Assembly (NCBI RefSeq): GCF_036850765.1
Contig: NC_089493.1
Span: 191,089,640 to 191,153,639, forward strand
From: Saccopteryx bilineata
Taxonomy: Eukaryota; Chordata; Mammalia; Chiroptera; Emballonuridae
Direction: 5' to 3'
DNA: 64,000 nucleotides
Positions 21,341 to 32,600 of the stretch are shown in pieces. Both the position numbers and the translations under genes were made by a program. The notes beneath the pieces are model-generated. The model was given only the letters and a program-made list of their open reading frames with translations, had not been told where the DNA came from and made no database searches. Within the stretch, counting starts at the first letter, position 1. The number at the start of each line of letters is the position of its first letter.

Positions 21341-21690
21341 GGCCAGATGGGGAGCCGGGTGTGTATAAATGTTTCATTGTGGAGCAGTAAAAATATTTGC
21401 TCTCAGTCGCTGGAAGCTACCGCACGGAACTAGGGCTGTCTGCTCGAGCTGCCAGACTTCATTCTAATGAGAACGGAAATAAAGGCTGATTAAATCAAAT
21501 TCCCCATAGTGCAGAACCACTTAAATAAATGTTTCATATTGTTTGCATGATGCTTTTAAAATGTAACAGCTGCTTATGTAACCATTACCCTGGACATAAA
21601 TCATTCATTGCCATCACCGCCGTCAGAGCAACGGCTCCACTCCGCTCCTTTGCTTCGGCTGCTGACATTTTCCTCACGAGGGGACTTTTC
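21340..21690. other. Unique block, likely conserved non-coding element
   Basis: Repeat-free, with dense homeodomain-type (TAAT, AATAAA), Sox-like (CATTGT) and E-box (CAGCTG) motifs, and moderate GC between GC-rich neighbours. This is the texture of developmental enhancers. Conservation must be tested by alignment. Confidence 0.4.
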
Positions 21691-21774
21691 AGGCCTGCCT
21701 TTTGGCTTCCCCCTCTTTGTACCCGCGTGCGGGGCAGCAGAAGCGTGATGTGGAAGGAATGGCAGGCGTGAAGC

Positions 21775-21980
21775 CAGCATTTATAGAGAAACTTGCCTGG
21801 CGTGGGTGCCCTTAGGCCGGCATTGTCATAGTTCATTCTCACCACACGGTGGCGCTGTTGTTACCATTTTACGGATGGGGGTACTGAGGCCCATGGAAAA
21901 GGAACCTGCCCAAGATTCCACAGTAGCTAATAGAGCCGGTATATAAACTCGGGCCTCTCTGAGCCTCAGCACATCACCTA
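21775..21980 (+). mobile_element. MIR SINE
   Basis: 'catttatagagaaacttgcctggcg', 'ttaccattttacggatgggggtactgaggcccatgg' and 'cctgcccaagattccacagtagctaatagagccgg' cover most of the MIR consensus. Confidence 0.85.
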
Positions 21981-22109
21981 AGGCTGTCTGAGAACAAAAG
22001 ACACATCGCCCCTCCAAACTCCACACACCTCATGTCTTGTGGCAATGATGAGACCAATCAAGACCTAAGCAGGACCCAGGAAACCAGGGGACCCTTTGGG
22101 CTTGGGCTG
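21981..22109. other. Unique non-coding DNA
   Basis: Short unique spacer between MIR and L2; nothing recognised. Confidence 0.3.
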
Positions 22110-22720
22110 GGGCCGAGTGATGATCTGAACTCCATTTCCTCGTCCAAGCCTTCTTCATCTCCCACCTGTTCACTGTAACAGCCTCCTTCTGCCCTCCACA
22201 TCTTTTAAAACTGTATACCAGATCATGCTACTCTCCTATTAAAAGCCCACCACTCTTAGAATAAAGCCAAGCCCAACCTCCTTCTGCGGCCACTAGGGCA
22301 CCGTGTGAATTGCCCCCTGCCAGCATTTGCAGGCTCTTCCCTACCACTCTCCTTTGTCGGGATACCACAACTTATTTCTGACCCTCACACACTAAACTCA
22401 TGCCTGCCTCAGGACCTTTGCACATGCTAGACCCCTCCTCCCCCAGAGCTTCTCATGGCTGACTCTAACTTGTCATTCAGACCTCAGCTCAAAGTCACCT
22501 CCCCAGAAAGACTTGACCGTGCCCTCTGTTGACAGCTCTGTTGACAGTCACCTCCCCTAGACACGCCTGTGACATCGCTCTGTTTCAGTCACTTTACAAC
22601 ACTTCTCACCCCTGCCATTCCTTAGCTTGCTTATTATTTTCTGCTTCGCTAGAATCTAAGCACCATGAGAGACACCTGGGCTGTTCGCCGCTGCTTCCCC
22701 AGAGCAGGTGTTACGTGACA
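22110..22720 (+). mobile_element. L2 LINE 3' part
   Basis: Extended L2 reverse-transcriptase C-terminal remnant: 'accagatcatgctactctcctattaaaagccc', 'ataaagccaagcccaacctcc', 'tgcctcaggacctttgcacatgctag', 'ttgtcattcagacctcagctcaaagtcacctccccagaaagac' and 'gaatctaagcaccatgagag'. Frames are broken. Confidence 0.88.
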
Positions 22721-23855
22721 CACCCATTTCTTCTGCATCCAGACTGGGCTCATCCTAACCTGGCTTCTAGAAAGTGAGAATTTAATTCTAAAAATCAGTC
22801 GCCAGCTCTGCGTTCCTCAGTGAAGGAGCTGAGAGGATCTAACTTGCTCCATATAAGAAAAAAGAAAGAAAAGTGAATCCAGGAGTGGGAAGGGGCTGGG
22901 AAGAAGATTTGGCAGCAGCAGATCTCGTGAGAAGGGCTGAGGCAGTTGGTGGTTCCCCGCGGTGCAGTGGAGGAGGCAACGCCCTCTTCCGTCTCCCCGT
23001 GGAAACACGGGTCAAAGTCCGCATCAGTTGCCCATGCTGTCAGAGTCGGATGTCTGTTTAAGCTTGTCTTGTGTTACCTAAAAACACTCTCCCTGGCTGA
23101 CTGAATTTAGCAGCAAGGAGCATAACATCTGACTTGAAATTGGCTTGAGCCTCAACGTGATTGTCTTATGGAGCAAGGGGTCTGGGTGGACACAACTGTG
23201 GGCCGTCAATGCAGCGACTTCCTCATGGCAAGGCTCTGGGGTGGCTTCTGTGACCCTGTCCCATCCACAGTCACAGGATGGCGGTGTCTGCTGCGTTCAG
23301 CACAGCCTTCCCCAGCCCTCACCGCCCAGACTGGGACAGGAGGGCGGGGCTGCGTCCCCTCACACCCCACCCCTGCGTGCAGAGGGAAGTGTTTCCTTGG
23401 TCAGGTTTTGCCGGGAGGGTGAGACAGGAGGCGTCTAGGGCTGGCTTCTCTGTCGAGACAACTTGGCTCTGCCATCAAAGGGAGCAGGAATGGCTGTGGA
23501 GTGAGCAACCCGCAGCAGGGCAGCCCCTGGGGGGGGGGGCGTCGGCCAGCCCCTGGTGACAGCACCGGGCGTGGGAGGGAGAAGTGAGCACGGCGGGGCC
23601 CCTCCCCTGGTCCCCAGCCACAAGCAGCGCCTCATGTTTATTCAGTTATGGAACCTCAGGATGAGAAGGAAATGAAGGAGGCCTACCCTGCTGGGGTCCC
23701 TCCACTGATGGGGAACTTGAGACTCTGGGACGCGACCCTGTCCCATCCTGTGACGACACTGAGCCCACGGCGATGTCCTGGTGACTCCTCTTTCTTGCTC
23801 CATTATTGCCACGAGTATCTTCCTTCAGCAATCCATCCACCACACCAGCCTCTGG
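22721..23855. other. Unique GC-rich non-coding DNA
   Basis: The stretch carries overlapping frames on both strands (up to 97 codons), a G run at 23531-23540, and no recognised repeat or domain. Confidence 0.4.
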
Positions 23856-24412
23856 TGGTAACCTCGTAAAACTCAGAGCGGGATGGGATGTGGCACTCTT
23901 CTGAATCAAACCCTTCAGTGAGTTCCCGGTGTCTGCGGGATGGAAATCCTACTTCACGGCATAGCCTGGGGGCTTGTTGCAGTCCAACTCCATCCTCGCC
24001 TCTCTTCCTTATTCTTCTCCTTCTAACGTGTGTATTCTTATACCCTACCTAGGTAATAGCACATTGAAGTCGGTGTTATTCCCACCCCCAAAGAGCTTTT
24101 GTTCAAGTTGTTCTATTTGCCCCAGATTCTCGTCTCTCTTCTCCAGTTGGCATACTCCTACACACCCTTCAAAGCCCAGCTCATTTGTCCCCTCCAGGAC
24201 AACTATTCCACCTGAAGATTACACATTACCTGGTTACTTCTTTGGCTCCTATCATACCCTGCATGGCTATTGCAAGACATCCTGTTTGGTGGCTCCCCCC
24301 AAAACCCCATCTCCACCTGAGGACTAGAAAGTCCTATAAGGCAGGCCCCTTCGTAGCCCTTTCCTAACCCTGTGCCTAAAACGAGCACTTCGTAAATGCT
24401 TGCCTAAATCAA
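23856..24412 (+). mobile_element. L2 LINE 3' part
   Basis: 'aaacccttcagtgagttcccggtg...gggatggaaatcc', 'ttcaaagcccagctcatttgtcccctcc' and the end 'gactagaaagtcctataaggcaggccccttc...cgtaaatgcttgcc' follow L2 order. A 117-codon frame in it is a remnant, not a gene. Confidence 0.8.
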
Positions 24413-24829
24413 AGGCTCACCTTGGGAGCCCAGGCTCCCTGCCGGGACCTAGCGAAGGGTGGAGCTGGGAGAGAGGTCATAGGGCTTATGGGAGATGACG
24501 TGTCATTTCTGGTTTATAAGAAGTGATCCGGGAATGGTAGCTCTAACCAGCTAGCACCGTTACCACTGCCGCTGTGTAATGCCGGGGTCTCAGCCCTTCT
24601 TCCAACTGCCTTCATCGCTAGTCCCAAAGGGAAGGGGCCAGCCTGCCTCCTGCATCCCAGAATTTGCTCACACAGCTGAGAACCTCCAGGCAGAACCCAG
24701 AACCCTGTCCCCTTGTGGGAGGAGGAGCGGAAAAGGGCCCTGTCCCTCCAGGTGCCTCTCCCACCGCAGGGCAGTCTCCTGCCTCCTTCCGTCCATAGAT
24801 GCTGGCGAAGCAGGTTCAGCCTCTCGCCT
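24413..24829. other. Unique non-coding DNA
   Basis: No repeat or gene is recognised. Confidence 0.35.
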
Positions 24830-25060
24830 CTGAGCCAGGAAAACCAATTCCAATTAAGGGACCTGCAGAAAGTGGCCTCATTTTACAGGCAATTGAAGAG
24901 AGCATTCAAGTTTACAAGCTGACGAAAACCAGCTGGCCCCGCGGCCCCTCTTCCCAGGCTGACCCCTGCTGGTCGCAGTGCCACTGGCCTTGTCATTGAG
25001 CCGGCTTTCCCAATTATTGGACAACTGTTTGTAGAGCAGGCAGGGGGCGTGCATGACCCG
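24830..25060. other. Unique block, possible conserved non-coding element or cryptic exon
   Basis: The plus-strand frame over 24799-24999 gives a less biased translation than its neighbours (segment GLILQAIEESIQVYKLTK), flanked at 24887 by an 'attttacag' that could serve as a splice acceptor. No family is recognised. The following bases contain CCAATTATTGGACAACTG. It is more likely a regulatory block than an exon. Confidence 0.25.
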
Positions 25061-25351
25061 TACTCCCCGCGTTCCGTGGGGGAAGAAACAGCCACTCGTT
25101 TGTCTGTTGTTTGTTGAAACCAAGAAGCAGGCTCTGGGTTTGATGCACAATCTCTTTCCTAACTGTACTCTTTCTCTAGCTGAGCAGGCAGGGGAAGGGC
25201 TCCAACCCAGCAGGCCTGCTCACTGCTGAGACCCCCCACTGCCCAAGCCCTCACGGCCCTGGAAGTTCAGGGCTCTGTAATTAGGGGTCCATGGGGCACC
25301 GAGTCTCTGCTGGAGCTGGGCTCCCCAGACCTGATTCCCGGGGAGCCAGGT
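25061..25351. other. Unique non-coding DNA
   Basis: Nothing recognised. Confidence 0.3.
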
Positions 25352-25429
25352 TCTCGTTATTGCTAGCTATTGGGGTTCCAGAGAAAAAGAACAGGTAGGA
25401 GAGCCTGTGTGTGTAGATAGATAGATAGT

Positions 25430-25463
<34 letters not shown>

Positions 25464-25868
25464 TAGATTTATACAAGAGGAGATTTATTACAGGGATTGG
25501 CTTATGTAATTATGGAAGCCGAGAAGTCCCTCATTCAGCCATCAGCAGGCTGGAGACCCAGGAAAGCAAGTGATATAATTCAGTCCAAGTGCAAGGCCTA
25601 AGAATCAGAGGTGCCATGTCCCAGGGCGGAGAAGTGAGTGTCTCAGCTAAGGCCAACAGCAACTCCGCTGTTCCCCTGCCTCTTTGTTCTACCCAGGCCC
25701 TTCACAGCTTGCAGAATGCCCACTCTTGACTCAGTCAACCAATACAAATGCTAATCGCTTCCACAAACACCGGCACAGACACACCAGGAAATGCTTTCCC
25801 AGCAACCCGGGCATCCTTCAGCTAAATCACGTTGGCACGAGAAATTAACCATCACACCTACCAAGGCC
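25352..25868 (+). mobile_element. Ancient LTR-type repeat containing a GATA microsatellite
   Basis: The order 'ggttccagagaaaaagaacaggtagg', (GATA)n, 'agatttattacagggattggcttatgtaattatgg', 'caggctggagacccaggaaagc' and the end 'agaaattaaccatcacacc' matches a mammal-wide LTR-like repeat. The subfamily is not assigned. Confidence 0.6.
25413..25464 (+). repeat. (GATA)n microsatellite
   Basis: Thirteen near-perfect GATA units with one GTTA interruption, expanded from the AT-rich part of the host repeat. Confidence 0.95.
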
Positions 25869-26254
25869 CCACATGCTCAACATCTTTCTGGACTTAAGGA
25901 GGGGTCTTTTTTTTCTCTCTCTCTTTTCCCCCAATTCCCCCTGCTCCTCCCACCCCTGCCCCTGCCCGCCCTACAGGGCACCTGGACCCTTCTCAGAGGT
26001 TCAAGGCCCCCGAGGGAACATTCCATCTCACCGGGAAGCCATTTTGGAAAAGCTGAGATTTTCATAGAGAAATGCAGGCTGCTGGTTTCTCTTTAAAACG
26101 AGGGCAGTCTGACGGTTCTGGTTCTGGGCTTGTGTGGAAAGGGTTAGATGGAACCAAAGATCAGGGCCCTCGTCCCCACCCGATATCTTGCCTGGGGCTG
26201 CATCGCTTTATTCGGACACGGGGGAGGGGCTCTGAGAGTTTTGCCCACCTTGAG
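25869..26254. other. Unique non-coding DNA
   Basis: Pyrimidine-rich at 25905-25975. No gene or repeat is recognised. Confidence 0.35.
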
Positions 26255-26510
26255 CAGGGCTGTGCCATGGTTAAGAGCAAGAAGCAAGGAGCCAAATCCT
26301 GGGTTCAAACCCTCCTCTACAGCCCACTGGCTGTGGGACCTCAAAGTATTGGTTGAATTTCTTTGAATCTCAGTTTTTGTCTTGTGTATCGTGGAGATAG
26401 TATAATACCGTGCTCATAAGTGTGTTGTGAGAACTAACTATATACACACATATATATGTAATGTGCCTGAAACACAGTCAGTGTTCAGTTAATGTCAGGT
26501 GCCATTCACA
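26255..26510 (+). mobile_element. MIR SINE
   Basis: 'gtgccatggttaagagcaagaagc', 'cctgggttcaaaccctcctctac', 'ctgtgggacctcaaag' and 'gtgttgtgagaactaac', ending 'cagtgttcagttaatgtcag', give a near full-length MIR, with a TATA-rich insertion (26441-26459). Confidence 0.75.
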
Positions 26511-27104
26511 TGACCCCAGTTATCCCGAATCAGGACGGCCGTTTTAGGAGGGCCCGGAATTCTGGCTCAGGGCAGATGCGCACCATGGATGCTCAGGCAG
26601 GAAGCTGCAATTTTTTATTTTGCCAATCTCTGTGGACAAGAGGAGCATCCCCAGGAACCAGAATTGACAAGGAGGGTGAAATGACTGTCCTACCTCCTCC
26701 GCTAACAGGATGGAAGGGAGTGTTCAGCTCCCAGCCAGCCGTGGATGCTGCTGATGTGAGCCTGTGTGAGCTGGAGTTGAGCTGGCCAGAGTCCGGTTGT
26801 AGACAGTGTCCACCCTGTCTTCCCCCCGGTGCCCTGGCCTGAGACCCACGCAACCCGGGGAGCTGCTCTGGCCAGCTAGCTGCTGTCAGTACCAACAGCG
26901 ACCAGCAGAGGGCAACACAGGCCACAAGCTGGCTGGCTCCTGCCCGCCAGTCCTGATTTTTCCAACTGAGATTTTATTACTACCAAGTTCAGCCTCTTGG
27001 GTTCAGTGTCTCATTTCTCTTCTCTGCAGACTGGAGACGTTCTAGACGCTTCTCACAGGCAGGCGGCGCCCTACCTCTCTCACCTCAGTCCCCAGAGTTC
27101 TGGG
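26511..27104. other. Unique non-coding DNA
   Basis: No repeat family is recognised. A 116-codon plus frame and a 110-codon minus frame overlap; neither is supported as a gene. Confidence 0.35.
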
Positions 27105-27300
27105 TCTTCCTGGGTTCTCTTAGCTTAGAAGTTCCAGCGCAGACCCGAGCGAGTGCTTGGGCGCCCTGCTCCAGAGCGAGGGAGCCAGTGTCTGTGGGTC
27201 CAGACAGCGCAGTGTCTAGGGTCCCCGCTTCCGCTTCTGTAAAGTGGGGCTGCGAAGGGTCTCTGCTTAGCTGATCTTGCAAGCTCACTCTGGGCCAGGC
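27105..27300 (+). mobile_element. Possible MIR SINE fragment
   Basis: 'ccgcttctgtaaagtggggctgcgaagggtctctg' resembles a diverged MIR 3' half. Confidence 0.35.
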
Positions 27301-27939
27301 ACTGAGCTCTGTGTCCTTGACATCCTCTCCCAGGATGAGGACGCACAACATGGGGCTGAAGGTCAGAGTGTGACACTGGGCTGGGTGAGGAAACCCCTAC
27401 CCCGCCCTACCCCAGGGGGATACAGCAGAATTACCTGAGAACACACCCACGCAGGCACGCAGGCACGCAGAGCCCAGCACGGTGCTCAGGACAGAATGCT
27501 GCTGTGTTCAGGGTATGTCCTGCAGAGCCACCACCACCCCACCCCCGCCCCCAGAGGACGCTCCTTTAAGGACCAGCAACTGGCCGATTTCTCCCTTCCT
27601 TCCATCCACCTGTTTCCACCTTCAGAGAGTCCCTCACTAACAGAGCGCTCCCCGGCCCCCAGCGTCTGCAGGCCCCACCTCTAGGGGACCGTCACCGTTA
27701 GCCTACCCCCCCCCCCCCCCCCACACACACACACCACCGCAGCCATACACTCCTCCAGTGGCCAGGGCCCTGCGGCCTTGGCTCCGTTTTTCACCAAGTA
27801 CAAGGGCAGCACCAGCTACGCTGCGGGGCTCTGGAACTAGGAGGGGGTGGGGCGGGCGGCTGCGTTCTCACAAGCAGCCCAGGTGAGTCTGAGAGCCACC
27901 GAGTTAGAGCACCCCTGGTCTGGGCAAGCGGGCTGGAAA
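27301..27939. other. Unique GC-rich DNA with a poly-C/CA run
   Basis: The run C17 followed by (CA)n spans 27706-27733. No gene is recognised. Confidence 0.45.
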
Positions 27940-28035
27940 ATGGTATTCCAAAACAATTAATTAAGGCTAGGGAAGGGGACAGGAGAGCCATTATGCAAAT
28001 ACGCCGCCATGCAAGGCTATTCATTTCCAGGACAG
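27940..28035. other. Unique block with octamer motif, possible conserved element
   Basis: 'caaaacaattaattaaggc' and 'ccattatgcaaatacgccg' give homeodomain (TTAATTAA-like) and octamer (ATGCAAAT) sites within 55 bp, in repeat-free sequence surrounded by GC-rich DNA. Confidence 0.35.
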
Positions 28036-28269
28036 ACCGTGGGTCCCCATAAAGAATGCAGCAGATCCGTGGAGTCCGAAGGCTGCTCCCCACGGGGGGC
28101 CAGTCCCTGCTCAGCCTGAGGCTGACCCACAGAAAGGTCTCTGTAAACCCCTCCCAGGGCGACAGGCCTCAGGCTGGGTGACAGGAGACAGCCCCCAGGC
28201 CTGAGGCCAGAACCTGGAAGGTCCACTGGTCCTGCTCAGTGGGACGGTCTCATGGGAACCCAGGTGGCT

Positions 28270-28350
28270 GGGCCTCCATCCCAGAGCATCTCATTCAGAA
28301 GGTCTGTGGTGGGGCCTGGGAACCTGCATTTCTGACAAGTTCCCGTGTGT
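28270..28350 (+). mobile_element. MER5A-like (hAT-Charlie) fragment
   Basis: 'atctcattcagaaggtctgtggtggggcctgggaacctgcatttctgacaagttccc' matches the MER5A interior (consensus '...ctgattcagtaggtctggggtggggcc...gcatttctaacaagttccc'). Confidence 0.8.
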
Positions 28351-30768
28351 GTGGTATTTCAGCTCAGGCTTCCTGACCAGAAAGCAGCCTGCCGGCCCAT
28401 TCTCAGCCTCAAAGGCCAACACTAGACCAACAATAGCGCCCGCCAGCCCAGCTCCTCGGGACCCACAAACCCTTGCGAGGCCAGTCCCGCCAGGCTGACT
28501 AGCAATGCCTCTGTGTGCGTCCTGTCCTCCAGCCACTGTCTCCAAAGCGACCCTGCCACTGGTGCGCGCCCCTCCCTAAAAGATCAGAGAGGTGAAGTTA
28601 AGCCGAGCTTTGCCCTGAGGCAGGCTAAGAACCAGGGTTTGGACCCCAGCACAGGACAAGTGTCCTTAGCAAGCTAGAGAGAGGGGATGGGGTGGGGAGC
28701 AGAGTCGAACCCTCCACACACAGGGCTGTGACCAGGAGCCGTGAGCAGACACAGGCAGCCCCCTGTCCTCCCCCCACCTCCCTTAGATAGAACTCCATGA
28801 AGATCCAAAATGAGGCAGGTTTCCCCCCTCACCCCTGGGCCTTTGCACAGCCTTCGCAGCCCCAGTGCAGTGGATTCCTAGGCCCCTCAGCTCTGAGTTG
28901 GCCTTGAAACCGAAGTCCCAGCTTCACACTGTTTTGTCATTCCTGGTGTGGGGGAGGACCAAACTCTCCTTTGCCCTCAAGGTTCTAATAATCAGAGACA
29001 GGAGATAGATTAGCAAGAACAGATAAACATTTAATACACATCTAACGTTTAGGAATCCCACATACCTGAGGAGACGTTCAGAGACAGAAAGGGGGACTGA
29101 GGTGTACAAGACACCCTGACCTAGGGATGAGGCCATGCACCTTGGGGGGCTTTGAAGGGTCATCACAGGACAATAAGAAGAGCAGGTATTTAGTAAATAA
29201 AAAAGTTATTGCTGATACTCTCTTATGATGGGCAAAGCCCCTCATGCAAGTTAAAGGGAGGCGCAGAAGTCTCTCTTGAGCCAGAAGCTAGAACTGCCAG
29301 GGGCTCACAACAATGGCAGACCACCGGGGCACACCCTGGGGTGGCTCCTTTCAGACCCCCAGGGTCCCTCTGTGCAGCCTCTGTTGTCCTCCCTGGCACC
29401 AGCCTCCATGTTCCCAGAAACGGAGAAGGGCTTCACCTTCGGGGTGCCGGTTCTACCCCCAGGTCCCGGGAGGACAGTGGGGAAGCATGTGCCTCTCCTG
29501 GTTCTGCTGGCAGGTACCCAGGCCCTGTGCCCCCCACCCCAGGCCAATTTCTTCTTCTGTCTCCTCACCTCCCTCCCGCCTCCTTGGGCCGCCTGAGCTC
29601 TCCCTCCCAGCCCCTCGGGTCACGGAGACAAGACTCTTGTGCTCAAATTCTTGGCCTACCATTTGGCATCAGACCAAGTCTGCCCTCCTGCCATTCTGGA
29701 GGGTAATTAGTCCCATCAAGCCCATAACTGTCACATGCACTCCCCCAGGCCTGTCCCCAGGAGCCTGGCGCTGCTCTTTCACTTGCCCAGGGCCTGCCCT
29801 GTCACGCTCTGGCCCCTCCTGCTCCCAGGACCTTGCCAGGGGTGGGGAGGGGCGGGGGGAGCGGAAGCCCAGCTCCCCTGCCCGGAGCTCAGGAGGCCCT
29901 GCTGAGATCCCCTAGGACCAGGCCTGAGCCCGCGGCCCTGCCTGGTGTCTCGTTCTGCTTCCCTGGAAGCACTGGGTGACTCTCTGGTGCAAACATCTCC
30001 ATCTCAGTGTCTGCTTCTGTGCACCCAGCCTCGGAGGAGGCGGGGGTCATAGCTGAATCTGCCTCTGGCCGCGTGTAAGGATGGACGGGGCAGCGAGGAG
30101 GGGACTGTGAGCGTAGCTGTCCTGCTGGGCCTCCTCCCGGGTCACCGAACTCTCTGCAGCCTGTGCCCCTAGGCCCCTCCCTCACCCGCGCTCATCCTCT
30201 GCCTCCCTCCCTCCGTCCCTGTCCCTGTCCCTGTCCCCGTAGAGGAAACTCCGGGGCCATGGATGCTCCCGTCCCTGGAGGCAGGTGGGCGGGTGGGGAC
30301 TCGGCATCCCCACTGCAGACCCAGGGACCCCCCAGAGCCCTCAGCCCCCACCCACCCTTTCTTTGTTCCCCGCTGCCAATGCAAATAAGAGAGAAAAATT
30401 CTAATTCTACAAACTGCAGCATTTCTGAAGCTTGGCAGGGTAACCGGCAGGCAGGCCAGGTGAGGAACCAACCGAGGTGCGGGCCGCCTTCCAGGACGGT
30501 CTCCTCGCCACCTGCCGCTGCACTCCTTCCTGACATGTGTCAGGAGAGCCGGCATGAGGGGGCAGGCCCGGAGCTTGGCATCTGTCCCCCGTCACTCTCC
30601 CCTCCCCCAATCAGGAAACCTGACGGTCACTGGAGCAGGGGAGGTGGGCGGGGTTCCAGTCTTCTCAGGATTCTCCTGAGCTAGACTGGGGGAGATGGGC
30701 TCGCCTGGGGGGGCTGCTATCTTGGGGTTCCCAGGCTGAGAGGGCAGAACCCTTAAGAATTCTGACAG
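28351..30768. other. Unique non-coding DNA
   Basis: 2.4 kb with no confident repeat. An AT-rich part at 28930-29225 might be a diverged LTR. Longest frames are 200 (29313-29915, +) and 173 codons (30163-30684, +), both in GC-rich DNA with overlapping antisense frames and no domains. Octamer-like ATGCAAAT is at 30378-30385. Confidence 0.4.
30216..30240 (+). repeat. (CCCTGT)n short tandem repeat
   Basis: Four units of TCCCTG/CCCTGT, giving the glycine-threonine repeats seen in antisense frames. Confidence 0.9.
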
Positions 30769-31165
30769 TGGCCCTGGCCGGTTGACTCAGCGGTAGAGCG
30801 TCAGCTTGGCGTGCGGGGGGACCTGGGTTTGATTCCCGGCCAGGGCACATAGGAGAAGCGCCCATTTGCTTCTCTACCCCCCCCCTCCTTCCTCTCTGTC
30901 TCTCTCTTCCCCTCCCACAGCCAAGGCTCCATTGGAGCAAAGATGGCCCGGGCGCTGGGGATGGCTCCTTGGCCTCTGCCCCAGGCGCTAGAGTGGCTCT
31001 GGTCCCGGCAGAGCGACGCCCCGGAGGGGCAGAGCATCGCCCCCTGGTGGGCAGAGCGTCGCCCCTGGTGGGTGTGCCGGGTGGATCCCGGTCGGGCGCA
31101 TGCGGGAGTCTGTCTGACTGTCTCTCCCCGTTTCCAGCTTCAGAAAAATACAAAAAAAAAAAAAA
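30769..31165 (+). mobile_element. Long Ves-like SINE
   Basis: Complete copy with strong A box (TGACTCAGCGG) and B box (GGTTTGATTCC), the two tandem 'gggcagagc' units, and an A tail. The target duplication AAGAATTCTG(A/G)CAG is at 30755-30768 and 31166-31179. Confidence 0.95.
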
Positions 31166-31179
31166 AAGAATTCTGGCAG

Positions 31180-31424
31180 CAGCTTACAACCCCACGCCCC
31201 CGGTTCCTCGTGGACAGTCATCTGTGGCTCTCTTTCTGCTCACAAACTGGGGGCGGGCAGCATAGCAGCTCCTGGAGCAGACAGGCCTGCCAACCAAGAG
31301 GACTCAGAGCCCGAAGTGGGGCTCCGTCCCCGTCTTCATACACCCAGGGTTCTGCCCTGCCATCCGCAGGAGGCAAGAGAGGCTCGGGTAGTTAAATAGA
31401 AAAGGACCGTTAGGCCTGGCCACC
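31180..31424. other. Unique non-coding DNA
   Basis: Nothing recognised. Confidence 0.3.
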
Positions 31425-31535
31425 AAAGCACAGGGTGCCACACACCCCTGAGCAGGGGCTATTTCACAGATCAGAAACTGAGGGCCCTAAGAGAAGGGAC
31501 CTCCGAGGTCACACAGCCAATTAGAGGCAAAGAAG
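31425..31535 (+). mobile_element. MIR SINE fragment
   Basis: 'ttcacagatcagaaactgagggccctaagagaagggac' and 'gtcacacagccaattagagg' are MIR core and 3' sequences. Confidence 0.75.
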
Positions 31536-31644
31536 ATTCATAGAAACGAGCTCCAGGTGAGGCCCTTCCCTGACACCTTCCTGCAGGATCTCAGGAGGTT
31601 TCTGGGGACATCATGATGCCGAGAGGGCAGACAGGCTGTTTCTG

Positions 31645-32010
31645 TGAGGACCCTGTTTTGTTCAAGTGACAAAAGCTCCAGTTCAAATTGGCATAAGTAA
31701 TGCAGAGATTTCAGGGCTCACATAATTAGCAAGTTCAGGGGTGGAGAAGGCTTCAGGCACGGCTGGATCCAGGGGTCCAGTGACGTCAACAGGACTGGTC
31801 TCTCTTCACGTCTTAGCTCTGCCCTCCTAGACGGGCTGCTTTCTTACCTGGTGGCCGCTGACAGGTGATAGACTGGCCTCTCAGCTCCAGCCTCACACCC
31901 TATCAGGTCTGAGTCCCCTGGGAAAGAGCTCAGGTCATTGGCAGGAACTCCTGAAAGCCTCCCGGGCTTCTTGCTGATGAAACAGCTTATGCTGTGGGCA
32001 CAGCCCTGAA
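31645..32010 (+). mobile_element. Ancient LTR-like repeat
   Basis: 'caagtgacaaaagctccagttcaaattggc', 'ggcttcaggcacggctggatccaggggtc' and 'tctcttcacgtcttagctctgccctcc' match an old mammal-wide LTR-like repeat; subfamily not assigned. Confidence 0.55.
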
Positions 32011-32149
32011 CTAATTACTGAGGTCAAGGTCGGGGCAAACGGGACACCCCAGCGGGCATTTGTTCCCTACTCTGTGCCCTCCAGGGTCTCGGTCCTTACT
32101 TCTTCCTGGTGGCTCCTCGCCTGGAGTGGAGCCCTGGCCATAAGCCCTG

Positions 32150-32600
32150 GGTGGTTTCCTGTTGCTGCTGTTAATAACACCCATTCCGTGGCTCACAACA
32201 ACACAGATTTATTATCTAAGTGTTCTGGAGGTCCGAGGTCCAAAGTGGGTCCTCCTGGGCGAACGTGAAGGCTTCGGTAGGCTTGGGTTCTGTCCAGAAG
32301 CTCCCAGAAAAGAATGTGTTCTCTTGCCTTTTCCACCTCCTAGACATCGCCTGCCTTCCTCTCCAAAGCCGGCTCAGAATCTTCCAGTCTCCTTTTGAGT
32401 CTCACCCTTCCGGCTTCCCCCCGTCCACATTTAAGGGATCCCGGCGGTTTGCATGGGGTCCACTGGGATCATCAGAATCATCGCCTCATCTTCAAGTTGG
32501 CTGACGGGCAGCCTGGAATTTATCTACAACCTTAATTTCTCCTTGCCACGTACCGTAATAATTCACAGGGTCCGAGGATTAGGACATGGCTAGATTGGGG
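32150..32600 (+). mobile_element. MLT1-like solo LTR
   Basis: 'ggtttcctgttgctgctgttaataac', 'cacaacaacacagatttattatctaagtgttctggaggtccgagg', 'ctccttttgagtctcaccc' and 'ttaggacatgg' follow MLT1 order. No internal region is attached. Confidence 0.7.

Noticed and set aside
24185..24367. Small open reading frames over 23974-24388
   Set aside because: They sit in an L2 3' remnant; translations are not related to any known protein I can recognise.
30943..31395. 150-codon frame and similar frames at 3352, 8921, 33244 and 52039 sharing the peptide MARALGMAPWPLPQALEW or close variants
   Set aside because: These repeat because they are encoded by the body of the same long SINE family, not because they are related proteins.
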